The notes under the pieces were generated by a model. That model was not told the origin of the DNA, did not search any database, and saw nothing but the letters and a program-made list of their open reading frames with translations. The translations under genes and the position numbers were made by a program. Of a stretch of 64,000 nucleotides of DNA, positions 20,385 to 28,660 are shown in pieces. Source of the stretch: Halomonas saccharevitans (GTDB taxonomy: Bacteria > Pseudomonadota > Gammaproteobacteria > Pseudomonadales > Halomonadaceae); assembly GCF_900116405.1 (NCBI RefSeq), contig NZ_FPAQ01000016.1, positions 18,796-82,795 of the forward strand. The letters run 5' to 3'. Position 1 is the first letter of the stretch, and each line of letters opens with the position of its first letter.

Positions 20385-21233
20385 ATGCTCTCCTATCAGC
20401 ATGCCTACCATGCCGGCAATTTCGCCGACGTTCACAAGCATCTGACGCTCTTTGCCGTCATCGATCACTTGTTACGTAAGAGATCATCTGTTACGTACAT
20501 GGATACTCATGCCGGTCGTGGCCTCTATCCCCTGGCGGCCGAGGAGACGGCGAAGCTTCAGGAGTATCGTGAGGGCGTTGCCAGGCTATGGCAGGCCCGT
20601 GAGCGCCTCGGCGATGACCTGCTGCTCGGCGACTGGCTCACCGCCCTGGGCCGCATGCAGTCGCGCGCGGGCGGACTCGATCACTATCCCGGCTCACCCT
20701 GGTGGCTGTCTCAGCGCCTGCGCGAGCAGGACCGGCTGATGCTCTTCGAGCTCCACCCCGGCGAGCACGGCCATCTGGCCCAACAGGCGCTGCCGGATAA
20801 CGTGCAGCGCATCCATGGCGATGGTCTCCAGGGACTGGTGAAGCGCCTGCCGGTGCCCTCGCCACGACTCTGCGTGCTGGTCGACCCCAGCTACGAGCGC
20901 AAGGAAGAATACGCCGAGGTGGCCGAGGCGGTGTGCCAGGCCATGCGCAAGGCGCGCCATGCGGTGGTGCTGGTGTGGTATCCGCTGCTGCCGGCGGGAC
21001 GCCATCGTGAGCTGCTGGAGGGGTTGCGCGACGGCGGGGTACGCAAGATCTGGCGCAGCGAACTGCACCTCCGTGAGCCGCAGCAGGGCGAACGCGGCAT
21101 GATCGGCAGCGGCATGCTGGTGATCAATGCGCCCTGGGGGCTCGATGAACGCCTGGAGGCCGCGGTGGCGAAGATTCTGCCGCTGCTGGGCGAGACCAGT
21201 CGCCATCGCGGCGACTGGTGGGTGGGGGAGTAG
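20385..21233 (+). CDS. rlmJ: 23S rRNA (adenine2030-N6)-methyltransferase RlmJ
   Basis: RlmJ methylates A2030 of 23S rRNA. The family N-terminus MLSYQHAYHAGNFADVHKH fixes the ATG at 20385 (282 residues, standard). DTHAGRGLY near residue 38 and the NPPY-like catalytic motif DPSYERKEEY near 166 are present, and GSGMLVINAPWGLDERL is the conserved C-terminal block. It has its own transcription unit behind a terminator and converges on mnmE. Confidence 0.93.
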   Translation: MLSYQHAYHAGNFADVHKHLTLFAVIDHLLRKRSSVTYMDTHAGRGLYPLAAEETAKLQEYREGVARLWQARERLGDDLLLGDWLTALGRMQSRAGGLDHYPGSPWWLSQRLREQDRLMLFELHPGEHGHLAQQALPDNVQRIHGDGLQGLVKRLPVPSPRLCVLVDPSYERKEEYAEVAEAVCQAMRKARHAVVLVWYPLLPAGRHRELLEGLRDGGVRKIWRSELHLREPQQGERGMIGSGMLVINAPWGLDERLEAAVAKILPLLGETSRHRGDWWVGE

Positions 21234-21271
21234 CAGGGCAATTGCAGTTGGGTCTAGCGAGGGACGCCGGG

Positions 21272-21356
21272 GACAGGTCGAAGAGGGGGTCCTACGCCAG
21301 GGATGGCGTCGGTAGCGCCCAGGGAGGGGTTCACAGCGCCCCCTCGCAGACCTGTC
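21272..21356 (-). repeat. Structured intergenic repeat, copy B (85 nt)
   Basis: This lies between the convergent rlmJ and mnmE, reading on the minus strand. The outer stem is GACAGGTC/GACCTGTC (8 of 8 pairs). The middle stem is GAGGGGG/CCCCCTC (7 of 7). The inner hairpin pairs 8 bases with one G-A mismatch around ACGCCA/TGGCGT. The conserved strand GGGCGCTGTGAA to GGGCGCTAC lies between them. The 3-base internal loops and 85-nt span match copies A and C. Longer flanking ends ATTGCAGTT (21241-21249) and AACTGCAAT (21384-21392) form a further inverted repeat around this copy only. Confidence 0.8.
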
Positions 21357-21413
21357 GACGGATCAGTCCCAAGCCACAACGCTAACTGCAATAGCCCAGG
21401 GGGGAGCAGGGGG

Positions 21414-22784
21414 CTACTTGCCGATGCAGAAGCTGCCGAAGATCTCGCCCAGGAGGTCATCGGCGCTGAACTCCCCAGTGATCTCGCCCAGCGCCTGCTG
21501 AGCATCGCGCAGGTCCTCGGCCAGCAGCTCGCCGGCGCCATGACCGGCCAGCTGCGCCTCGCCGTTGGCGAGCGCCGCCTCGGCCCGGTCCAGGGCGTCC
21601 AGGTGTCGTCGACGCGCCGAGAAGCGGCCCTCGGTGGTGGCCGCGAAGCCCATCACCGCCTTGAGGTGCTCCTTGAGGCTAATGATCCCGGCGCCGCTCT
21701 TCGCCGACAGCCGGATCACCGGCCGCTCGCTTCCGGTATCGAGCCCCGGGGATTCATGGCTGGCATCGATCTTGTTGCGCACCAGGGTCAGCCGTGAGGG
21801 ATCGGCAAGGCGCGCGACGAACTCCGGCCAGATGGCCATGGGATCCACGGCCTCGGTGGTGGCGGCATCGACCATCAGGAGAACCCGGTCGGCCTTCTCG
21901 ATCTCCTCCCAGGCGCGCGCCACGCCGATCTTCTCGACGGCGTCCGGGGTGTCGCGAAGGCCGGCGGTATCAATCACGTGCAGCGGCATGCCGTCCAGGT
22001 GGATGTGCTCGCGCAGCACGTCTCGGGTGGTGCCCTCGATGTCGGTGACGATGGCCGTCTCCTGCTCCGTCAGCGCATTGAGCAGGCTCGACTTGCCGGC
22101 GTTGGGGCGTCCGGCGATCACCACGCTCATGCCCTCCCGCATCAGCGCCCCCTGGCCGGCGGCGGCCCGCACCTCGGCCAGCTCCGCCTGGATGGCCGCG
22201 AGCTTGCCGGCCACGTGTCCGTCGGCGAGGAAGTCGATCTCCTCCTCGGGAAAGTCGATGGCCGCCTCCACGTAGATGCGCAGCTCGACCAGCCGCTCGA
22301 CCAGCGCCTCGACGCGGTGCGAGAACTCGCCCTGCAGGGAGCGCAGGGCGTTCTCGGCGGCCCCTCGGGAGCTCGCCTCGATCAGGTCGGCGATGGCCTC
22401 GGCCTGGGCCAGGTCCAGCTTGTCGTTGAGGAAGGCCCGCTCGGAGAACTCGCCGGGCCGGGCCAGTCGGGCGCCGAGCTGCACGCAGCGCTCGAGCAGC
22501 AGATCCATGATTACCGGCCCCCCATGCCCCTGCAGCTCCAGCACATCCTCGCCGGTGAAGGAGTGGGGGCCGGAGAAGTAGAGTGCGATGCCCTCGTCGA
22601 TCACCTCGCGGGCGCCCCGGAAAGGGCCGTAGTGTGCCTGGCGCGGGGCGGGGCAGTGGCCCAGCATCGCCTGGGCGATCGTCGTGCAGGCGGGGCCAGA
22701 GACGCGGATGATCCCTACGCCGCCGCGTCCCGGCGGCGTGGCCAGGGCGGCGACGGTGTCCTGATCGTAGAGGCTGGCGGCCAT
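21414..22784 (-). CDS. mnmE: tRNA modification GTPase MnmE (TrmE)
   Basis: MnmE is the GTPase partner of MnmG in wobble uridine modification. The 456-residue protein has the N-terminal tetrahydrofolate-binding domain ([22 protein letters not shown]). The G domain inserted in the helical domain has G1 GRPNAGKSS near 225, [16 protein letters not shown] near 270 and NKID near 338. The C-terminal catalytic cysteine is in FCIGK. It follows yidC in the usual order, but mnmG is 15 kb away. Confidence 0.97.
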   Translation of the reverse strand: MAASLYDQDTVAALATPPGRGGVGIIRVSGPACTTIAQAMLGHCPAPRQAHYGPFRGAREVIDEGIALYFSGPHSFTGEDVLELQGHGGPVIMDLLLERCVQLGARLARPGEFSERAFLNDKLDLAQAEAIADLIEASSRGAAENALRSLQGEFSHRVEALVERLVELRIYVEAAIDFPEEEIDFLADGHVAGKLAAIQAELAEVRAAAGQGALMREGMSVVIAGRPNAGKSSLLNALTEQETAIVTDIEGTTRDVLREHIHLDGMPLHVIDTAGLRDTPDAVEKIGVARAWEEIEKADRVLLMVDAATTEAVDPMAIWPEFVARLADPSRLTLVRNKIDASHESPGLDTGSERPVIRLSAKSGAGIISLKEHLKAVMGFAATTEGRFSARRRHLDALDRAEAALANGEAQLAGHGAGELLAEDLRDAQQALGEITGEFSADDLLGEIFGSFCIGK

Positions 22785-22893
22785 GGACGGTTCCTGTGGT
22801 AGAAAGAGGAGTGATCGAGGGGCCTTGGAGAGGGCATTGTCCGGGGCGGGGCTCTCAAAGGCCAGCCCTTCAAAAACCGGGTCCCCTCAAACG

Positions 22894-22921
22894 CCAGACC
22901 CCCGCCGAGGCGGGGGTCTGG
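22894..22921 (-). terminator. GC-rich hairpin between yidC and mnmE
   Basis: A nearly perfect inverted repeat CCAGACCCCCGC/GCGGGGGTCTGG with a 4-base loop lies 22 bases after the yidC stop. The minus-strand 3' flank has only a short T run, so it may attenuate rather than fully terminate. Confidence 0.55.
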
Positions 22922-22942
22922 AGACGCGGGATGAAACCTCGG

Positions 22943-24634
22943 CTACTTGGTCTTCATGCCCTTGCCGATGCTCGGATCGGCCTCGATCTTGCGGGTGATG
23001 GTGTACTGCTGAATGATCGAGATGCAGTTGTTGACCACCCAATAGATGACCAGGCCCGCCGGGAACCACAGGAAGAAGAAGGTGAAGACGATCGGCAGCA
23101 TCTTCATGATCTTCGCCTGCATGGGGTCCGGAGGCGTCGGGTTGAGCATCTGCTGCACGAACATCGAGGCGCCCATCAGGATCGGCAGGATGAAGTACGG
23201 ATCCTTCACCGACAGATCCTGGATCCAGAACATGAAGGGCGCATGGCGCAGCTCGACGGATTCCAGCAGCATCCAGTACAGGGCGATGAACACCGGCATT
23301 TGTACCAGGATCGGCAGACAGCCCCCCAGAGGATTGATCTTCTCCTTCTGGTAGAACTTCATCATCTCCTGGGACATCTTCTGGCGGTCGTCGCCGAACT
23401 GCTCCTTGAGGCGCTGCATTTCCGGGCCCAGCTTGCGCATGCGAGCCATGGACTTGTAGGCCTTGGCGGAGAGGGGCCACAGGGCCGCCTTCACCAGCAT
23501 GGTCAGCAGGACGATGGACCAGCCCCAGTTGCCGATCAGGTCATGGATGTGGTCGAGCAGCCAGAACAGCGGGTTGGCGATGAACCACAGCCAGCCGAAG
23601 TCCACCGTCAGCTCCAGGTTGGGCGCCACGGCCTCGAGGCGGTCCTGCACCTTGGGCCCCATGTAGAGGGTCGCGGCCAGCGTCGCTTCCCCGTTGCCGG
23701 CCACAGTGCTGGTCGGGCCGGCGAAGGCTGCCACGTTGCGGTCGCGCGCATCGGTGGTGGCGTAGTAGAGGTTCTGCTGGTTCTGAGCCGGGACCCAGGC
23801 GGAGGTGAAGTAGTGCTGGATGATAGCGACCCAGCCGCCCTCGACGTCGCGGTTGTTGAAGGCGCCTTCCTGAATCTCCTCGAAGTCGACCTTGAGGTAG
23901 CGATCCTCCGGCGTGGAGTAGGCGGCACCGAGATAGGAGCGCATGCCCATCTTCGGGCCGCTTGACGGATCGCTGCTGTTGTCGCGGACCAGCTGGCCGA
24001 TGAAGCGGGCGGTGACCGGCTCCTCGGTGTTGTTGGCCAGGAAGTAGTTCACGTCGACCGCGTAGCTGTCACGCTCGAAGGTGAGGCGCTTGATCACCTC
24101 GACGCCGTTGACCTCGGCGGTCATATCGACCTCGAGGCGGTCGTCGTTCTCGCCCAGCCGGTACTCGGTCGCCTCGGGGGTGAAGGTGATCCGGCCCTCA
24201 TGGCCCTCGAGCTGCAGCCCTGAGCGCGCCACGTAGCTGCGCGTCTCGCTGTCGGAGAGCAGCACATAGGGGCGCTCGGAATCGAGGCTGAAGCGGTGCT
24301 GGGGCAGCGCCGCATAGACGATGTCACCGCCCTGGGGATCGATGCGCACGTCCAGCACGTCGGTGACCACGGCCACCAGGTCGCGGCTGCCCGTCGGCGC
24401 CTCGGCTTCACCGGGAATGCCACCGGCCATGTCGCTCGACGACGAGGCGCTGGTGGGGACCGAGAGATCATCGCCGCCGTCGGTCGACGCGCGGTTGCTG
24501 TCCGCTGCGTTGCTGGTCATGGCGGGGGCTTGCGGCTCAGGGGGAACCTGGCCGTAGTCCTGATTCCACTGGACCATCAACAGGTAGGCGAGTACCGCCA
24601 GGGGAATCAGCAGGAGTAGTCGTTTTACGTCCAT
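22943..24634 (-). CDS. yidC: Membrane protein insertase YidC
   Basis: YidC (Oxa1 family) inserts membrane proteins with or without SecYEG. The 563-residue product has an N-terminal anchor (residues 5-20) and a large periplasmic beta domain (about 60-330) preceded by a Ser/Asp-rich linker. The conserved insertase core follows: NWGWSIVLLTMLVKAALWPLSAKAYKSMARM with its groove arginine, then MFVQQMLNP and FPAGLVIYWVVNN. The ATG at 24634 is chosen because it gives MDVKRLLLLIP. The usual yidD between rnpA and yidC is not seen. Confidence 0.96.
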   Translation of the reverse strand: MDVKRLLLLIPLAVLAYLLMVQWNQDYGQVPPEPQAPAMTSNAADSNRASTDGGDDLSVPTSASSSSDMAGGIPGEAEAPTGSRDLVAVVTDVLDVRIDPQGGDIVYAALPQHRFSLDSERPYVLLSDSETRSYVARSGLQLEGHEGRITFTPEATEYRLGENDDRLEVDMTAEVNGVEVIKRLTFERDSYAVDVNYFLANNTEEPVTARFIGQLVRDNSSDPSSGPKMGMRSYLGAAYSTPEDRYLKVDFEEIQEGAFNNRDVEGGWVAIIQHYFTSAWVPAQNQQNLYYATTDARDRNVAAFAGPTSTVAGNGEATLAATLYMGPKVQDRLEAVAPNLELTVDFGWLWFIANPLFWLLDHIHDLIGNWGWSIVLLTMLVKAALWPLSAKAYKSMARMRKLGPEMQRLKEQFGDDRQKMSQEMMKFYQKEKINPLGGCLPILVQMPVFIALYWMLLESVELRHAPFMFWIQDLSVKDPYFILPILMGASMFVQQMLNPTPPDPMQAKIMKMLPIVFTFFFLWFPAGLVIYWVVNNCISIIQQYTITRKIEADPSIGKGMKTK

Positions 24635-24700
24635 GAGGGGTCTGCCCGATGGGTAGTGAACATTCCGATGGCGCAACGCAGGTCGCACACCCGAGATACA

Positions 24701-24723
24701 CGAAAGCCTGCCGGAGGCAGGCT
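24701..24723 (-). terminator. Small terminator-like hairpin between rnpA and yidC
   Basis: AGCCTGCC/GGCAGGCT with a 3-base loop, followed on the minus strand by TTTCGTG. It lies in the 207-base gap after rnpA where yidD is usually found; no open reading frame there resembles YidD. Confidence 0.45.
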
Positions 24724-24841
24724 AGGAAACGCACGCTGTCCGGCGGCATCTGACGCGTCGGCGTGGAGGGGCGCGGCAAAGAGCGAGGTGGTCATGCTCA
24801 TGCAGGCTCCGGGATGCGCTGGCGCTCAGGGGGGTCGGTCA

Positions 24842-25249
24842 TCATGTGCGCTGCGTGTCTTCGCCCCGTTCTAGCTCTGGCTCGCGGGCGGACTTGTTCG
24901 CCTCACGCTCCAGGCGCCGCCACATGCCGTGGAGCTGGCGATGCACGGTGGCGTTGTCCAGCTCGTGGACGCCTCGCCTGGCCAGTACCACGATATCCAC
25001 GGCGGGAAGGCGCTGTTGCCGGAGCCGGATGGAGTCGCGCACGATGCGCTTGAGCCGGTTGCGATCGACGGCCCGGCGCACGTTCTTCTTGCTGAAGATC
25101 AGGCCGAGTCGCGGGTGGCCGAGCGCGTTGGGCGAGGCCAGAGCCATCAGCCCTTTGCCATGGACCTTGAAGGCTGCCGTTTCGAAGACACGACGATAGT
25201 CCCCGGCAGTCAGCAGTCTCAGCTGCCGGGGATAGCCCTGATCTGACAC
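24842..25249 (-). CDS. rnpA: Ribonuclease P protein component
   Basis: RnpA is the protein subunit of RNase P, which matures tRNA 5' ends. The 135-residue basic protein has the family motifs LTAGDYRRVFETA (near residue 13), RLGLIFSKKNVRRAVDRNRLKRIVRDSIR (47-75) and DIVVLARRG near 85. The start is a GTG at 25249, 13 bases after rpmH. The C-terminus is acidic and lysine/arginine mixed, slightly longer than average. Confidence 0.95.
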   Translation of the reverse strand: MSDQGYPRQLRLLTAGDYRRVFETAAFKVHGKGLMALASPNALGHPRLGLIFSKKNVRRAVDRNRLKRIVRDSIRLRQQRLPAVDIVVLARRGVHELDNATVHRQLHGMWRRLEREANKSAREPELERGEDTQRT

Positions 25250-25262
25250 GCGAGGGCCGCGA

Positions 25263-25397
25263 TCAGGCGCTCAGGCGCTTGCGGCCCTTGGCGCGACGGC
25301 GAGCCAGCACGGCACGACCGTTCTTGGTGGCCATGCGAGCACGGAAGCCATGTGCGCGCTTGCGCTTGAGGACGCTGGGTTGAAAAGTACGTTTCAT
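25263..25397 (-). CDS. rpmH: 50S ribosomal protein L34
   Basis: This 44-residue, highly basic protein begins [28 protein letters not shown] and ends [12 protein letters not shown], which is unmistakable L34. It is the first gene of the leftward rpmH-rnpA unit, with a good promoter about 100 bases upstream, and faces dnaA across the second origin candidate. Confidence 0.98.
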   Translation of the reverse strand: MKRTFQPSVLKRKRAHGFRARMATKNGRAVLARRRAKGRKRLSA

Positions 25398-25494
25398 AAC
25401 TCGTTATTCCCACGTGGTTTTCTGAATGATTTGATCACTCGTAGAGATCCGGAAGCCGCAGGCGGATCCGGGGGTATTCGACTCAAGACCGGAA

Positions 25495-25523
25495 ATTGTA
25501 GTGATTCCAGCCCTGCGGTGCAA
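25495..25523 (-). promoter_or_regulatory. Promoter of rpmH-rnpA
   Basis: TTGCAC, 17 bases, TACAAT on the minus strand, giving a leader of about 90 bases before the rpmH ATG. Confidence 0.7.
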
Positions 25524-25592
25524 TTCTTACCTGCGTTTCGCGGTCGCTCGAGCGCCCTGCTGGCGCGGCCTCCGGCGTGGTCGTTCGACCGC

Positions 25593-25915
25593 TATCCACC
25601 ATTCGGTTGCCCTCGCGGCATGTCGTAACGTGCCGGGCCCTGTGGTCACTCCTGGGGACGGGTAGTGTGAATAAGATGATTTAATTTATATATATCAGCG
25701 TATTGAGAGGGTGTCCTTGCTGTGGAAAAAGTGGGGATGGGGTGGGGAGCGAGGTAACGGTGCCTGCGTGGTGTCGTCGTATCGGGTCCGGCTCGAAGGC
25801 TTGCGGCGTCTGAGGTGTCGTCGCGTTTGCCTGCTTGTCGTGTCTTGTCGAAAAACAGCGGACACGGCGGCCAGGTTTTCCACAGCACGAGGCGTTAGGC
25901 CGGTCATGTGGATAA
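25593..25915. other. Candidate origin of replication 2 (rpmH-dnaA region)
   Basis: The 573-base gap between rpmH and dnaA has no gene. It contains one perfect DnaA box (TGTGGATAA, 25907-25915). One-mismatch boxes are at 25666-25674 (TGTGAATAA), 25721-25729 and 25876-25884, and a weaker one is at 25593-25601. An AT-only run at about 25679-25695 could be an unwinding element. This is the classic Pseudomonas oriC position. It competes with the box-denser region upstream of mnmG. Confidence 0.55.
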
Positions 25916-25937
25916 CCCAGGGCCTGAACGATACAAT
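25907..25937 (+). promoter_or_regulatory. dnaA promoter overlapped by a DnaA box
   Basis: TGGATA (25909-25914), 17 bases, TACAAT (25932-25937). The perfect DnaA box 25907-25915 covers the -35 element, the arrangement expected for autorepression by DnaA. The leader before the GTG start would be under 35 bases. Confidence 0.6.
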
Positions 25938-25970
25938 AGGCGGTCGTTTTCTACGCAAAGGTGAGTTCGC

Positions 25971-27440
25971 GTGTCACTGGCTCTCTGGCAACAATGTCTG
26001 GATACCCTGCAGGATGAACTGAATTCGCAGCAGTTCAATACCTGGATCCGCCCGCTGCAGGCGGAGGAAGGGGAGTCCAATCAGTTGCGTCTGCTGGCGC
26101 CGAATCGCTTCGTGCGCGACTGGGTCAGCGACAAGTATGCCAAGCGGATCAGCGAGCTGATGCGCGAGCTCTCGCCGGCCAAGCCGCCCAAGGTGGTGCT
26201 GACCGTGGGCAGCCGGCGCAGCGCGGCGCCGAACCCGCAGCCCCGTGAGCTGGGCAACCCGGTCTCGGCCGCGCCCCGAGCACCGGCGGCGCCCGCCGTG
26301 CAGGTGCTCCCTCGGGGAGATGTGGGTGACGAGCGCGAGATCGATCAGATGCGCGAGGAGGGGGCCGGCCAGCGGCGAGGCGGTGAGCGACAGGTGCAGG
26401 TCGAGGGCAGCCTCAAGCACAACAGCGGCCTCAATCCCAACTTCACCTTCGAAACCTTCGTCGAGGGCAAGTCCAACCAGCTGGCTCGTGCCGCCTCCCG
26501 CCAGGTCTCCGAGAACCCCGGCGGGGCGTACAACCCGCTGTTCCTCTACGGCGGCGTCGGCCTGGGTAAGACGCACCTGATGCATGCCGTCGGCAATGCC
26601 CTGGCGACACGGCGCGAGAATGCCCGCGTCGTCTATCTCCACTCGGAACGCTTCGTGGCCGACATGGTGAAGGCGCTGCAGCTCAATGCGATCAATGACT
26701 TCAAGCGTTTCTACCGGAGCGTCGATGCCCTGCTGATCGATGATATCCAGTTCTTCGCCGGCAAGGAGCGCTCCCAGGAGGAGTTCTTCCACACCTTCAA
26801 TGCGCTGCTCGAGGGCGGCCAGCAGATGATCCTGACGTCCGACCGATATCCCAAGGAAATCAGTGGGGTAGAGGAGCGTTTGAAGTCTCGCTTCGGCTGG
26901 GGGCTGACGGTGGCCATCGAACCGCCGGAGCTGGAGACACGCGTGGCCATCCTGATGAAGAAGGCCGATCAGGCCAAGGTCGACCTGCCCCACGACGCCG
27001 CCTTCTTCATCGCCCAGAAGATCCGCTCCAACGTTCGCGAGCTGGAGGGGGCGCTGAAGAAGGTGATCGCCGACTCTCACTTCATGGGCAAGACGATCAC
27101 CCAGGACTTCATCCGCGAGTCGCTCAAGGACCTGCTGGCCCTGCAGGACAAGCAGGTCGGGGTGGATAACATCCAGCGCACCGTGGCCGAGTACTACAAG
27201 ATCAAGCTCTCCGACCTGCTCTCCAAGCGCCGCTCGCGTTCGGTGGCCCGTCCCCGCCAGGTGGCCATGGCGCTGGCCAAGGAGCTGACGAACCATAGCC
27301 TGCCCGAGATCGGCGACGCCTTCGGCGGCCGCGATCACACCACGGTGCTGCATGCCTGCCGCAAGGTGAAGTCGCTGCAGGAGGAGAGCGCGGACATCCG
27401 CGAGGACTACAAGAATCTGCTGAGGCTGTTGACCAGCTGA
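25971..27440 (+). CDS. dnaA: Chromosomal replication initiator DnaA
   Basis: DnaA binds origin boxes and opens the duplex. All four domains are visible in 489 residues. They are domain I ([27 protein letters not shown]), a long variable linker (about 85-155), the AAA+ domain with Walker [18 protein letters not shown] near 185 and [12 protein letters not shown] near 245, and domain IV with [15 protein letters not shown] near 460. The start is a GTG at 25971 behind AAGGTGAG. It heads the rightward dnaA-dnaN-recF-gyrB run. Confidence 0.98.
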   Translation: MSLALWQQCLDTLQDELNSQQFNTWIRPLQAEEGESNQLRLLAPNRFVRDWVSDKYAKRISELMRELSPAKPPKVVLTVGSRRSAAPNPQPRELGNPVSAAPRAPAAPAVQVLPRGDVGDEREIDQMREEGAGQRRGGERQVQVEGSLKHNSGLNPNFTFETFVEGKSNQLARAASRQVSENPGGAYNPLFLYGGVGLGKTHLMHAVGNALATRRENARVVYLHSERFVADMVKALQLNAINDFKRFYRSVDALLIDDIQFFAGKERSQEEFFHTFNALLEGGQQMILTSDRYPKEISGVEERLKSRFGWGLTVAIEPPELETRVAILMKKADQAKVDLPHDAAFFIAQKIRSNVRELEGALKKVIADSHFMGKTITQDFIRESLKDLLALQDKQVGVDNIQRTVAEYYKIKLSDLLSKRRSRSVARPRQVAMALAKELTNHSLPEIGDAFGGRDHTTVLHACRKVKSLQEESADIREDYKNLLRLLTS

Positions 27441-27501
27441 ACGGAACACCAGCGGTCGGGACGCCGGCCTCAATCCCTCCAGGACAAGTAGTGGAGTCGA
27501 C

Positions 27502-28605
27502 ATGAAATTTTCCATCTCCCGAGAAGCGCTCCTGCGCCCGCTGACGCTGGTTGCCGGCGTGGTGGAGCGCCGCCAGACCCTGCCGGTACTCTCCAACGTG
27601 CTGATTCAGGTCGATCAGGATCAGGTATCGCTGACCGGCACCGACCTCGAGGTCGAACTGATCGGGCGCACCGCGGCCAGCCTCGTGGAGGAGTCGGGGT
27701 CCGCCACCGTACCGGCCCGCAAGCTGATGGATATCTGCAAGTCGCTGCCCGATCAGTCGGAGATCCAGCTGAGCCTCGAAGAGGGCCGGGCCGTGCTGCG
27801 CAGCGGCCGCTCGCGCTTCACGCTCTCGACCCTGCCGGTGGCCGAGTTCCCGAACATCGAGGACGACCAGGGCAACGTGGAGTTGAGCCTGCCGCGTGGC
27901 ACGCTCAAGCACCTGATCGATGCCACTTCCTTCGCCATGGCCCAGCAGGACGTGCGCTATTACCTCAACGGCATGCTGCTCGAGATGGGCCCCAACCTGG
28001 TGCGCACCGTGGCGACCGACGGCCACCGCCTGGCCGTCTGCTCGCGCTCCGCCGACATCCAGGTGGAGCCCTCCCAGAAGCTGATCGTGCCGCGAAAGGG
28101 CATCATGGAGCTGGTGCGCCTGCTCGACGACGGTGAGGAGCCGGTCAGCCTGACCCTCGGCGCCACCCACGTGCGGGCCCATACCGGCGACTTTACCTTC
28201 ACCTCCAAGCTGGTGGACGGCAAGTTCCCCGACTATGAGAGGGTCGTGCCACGCGGTGGCGACAAAGTCTTCATCGCCGATCGTGCCGAGTTGCGTCAGG
28301 TGTTGTCGCGTACGGCCATCCTCTCCAACGAGAAATACCGCGGCGTGCGCCTGCACCTCGAGGAGGGCAACCTGCGGGTCATGGCCAACAACCCAGAGCA
28401 GGAGGAGGCCGAGGAGAACGTGGCCATCGAGTACAACGGTCCGGCCATGGAGATCGGCTTCAACGTCGGCTATCTCGTCGACGTGCTCAGCGTGCTGGAC
28501 GAGGATCGTGTGCAGATGACCCTGGCCGACCCTAACAGCAGCGCGCTGATGGAAGAACCCGGTGGCGGCGACGCCATGTACGTCGTCATGCCCATGCGCC
28601 TCTAA
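27502..28605 (+). CDS. dnaN: DNA polymerase III beta sliding clamp
   Basis: The beta clamp encircles DNA and tethers polymerase III and other partners. The 367-residue length equals that of E. coli and Pseudomonas clamps, beginning MKFSISREALLRPLTLVAGVVERRQTLPVLSNVL. The three-fold repeated clamp domains are recognisable, including VATDGHRLAV near residue 170 and the C-terminal PMRL that lines the partner-binding pocket. It sits 61 bases after dnaA. Confidence 0.98.
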   Translation: MKFSISREALLRPLTLVAGVVERRQTLPVLSNVLIQVDQDQVSLTGTDLEVELIGRTAASLVEESGSATVPARKLMDICKSLPDQSEIQLSLEEGRAVLRSGRSRFTLSTLPVAEFPNIEDDQGNVELSLPRGTLKHLIDATSFAMAQQDVRYYLNGMLLEMGPNLVRTVATDGHRLAVCSRSADIQVEPSQKLIVPRKGIMELVRLLDDGEEPVSLTLGATHVRAHTGDFTFTSKLVDGKFPDYERVVPRGGDKVFIADRAELRQVLSRTAILSNEKYRGVRLHLEEGNLRVMANNPEQEEAEENVAIEYNGPAMEIGFNVGYLVDVLSVLDEDRVQMTLADPNSSALMEEPGGGDAMYVVMPMRL

Positions 28606-28660
28606 GACGCCGTCCGGCGGTGCCTGACGAGGGCGCCGCCGACGCTGTCGAACCTGTCTA

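Noticed and set aside
25405..25421. Sixth parS-like site in the rpmH leader (CCACGTGG core)
   Set aside because: Only the 8-base core is palindromic; the flanks do not match the TGTT/AACA arms.
25974..27596. 540-codon open frame opposite dnaA and the dnaN start
   Set aside because: It is antisense to a certain gene and crosses the dnaA-dnaN junction; its composition is that of a shadow frame.
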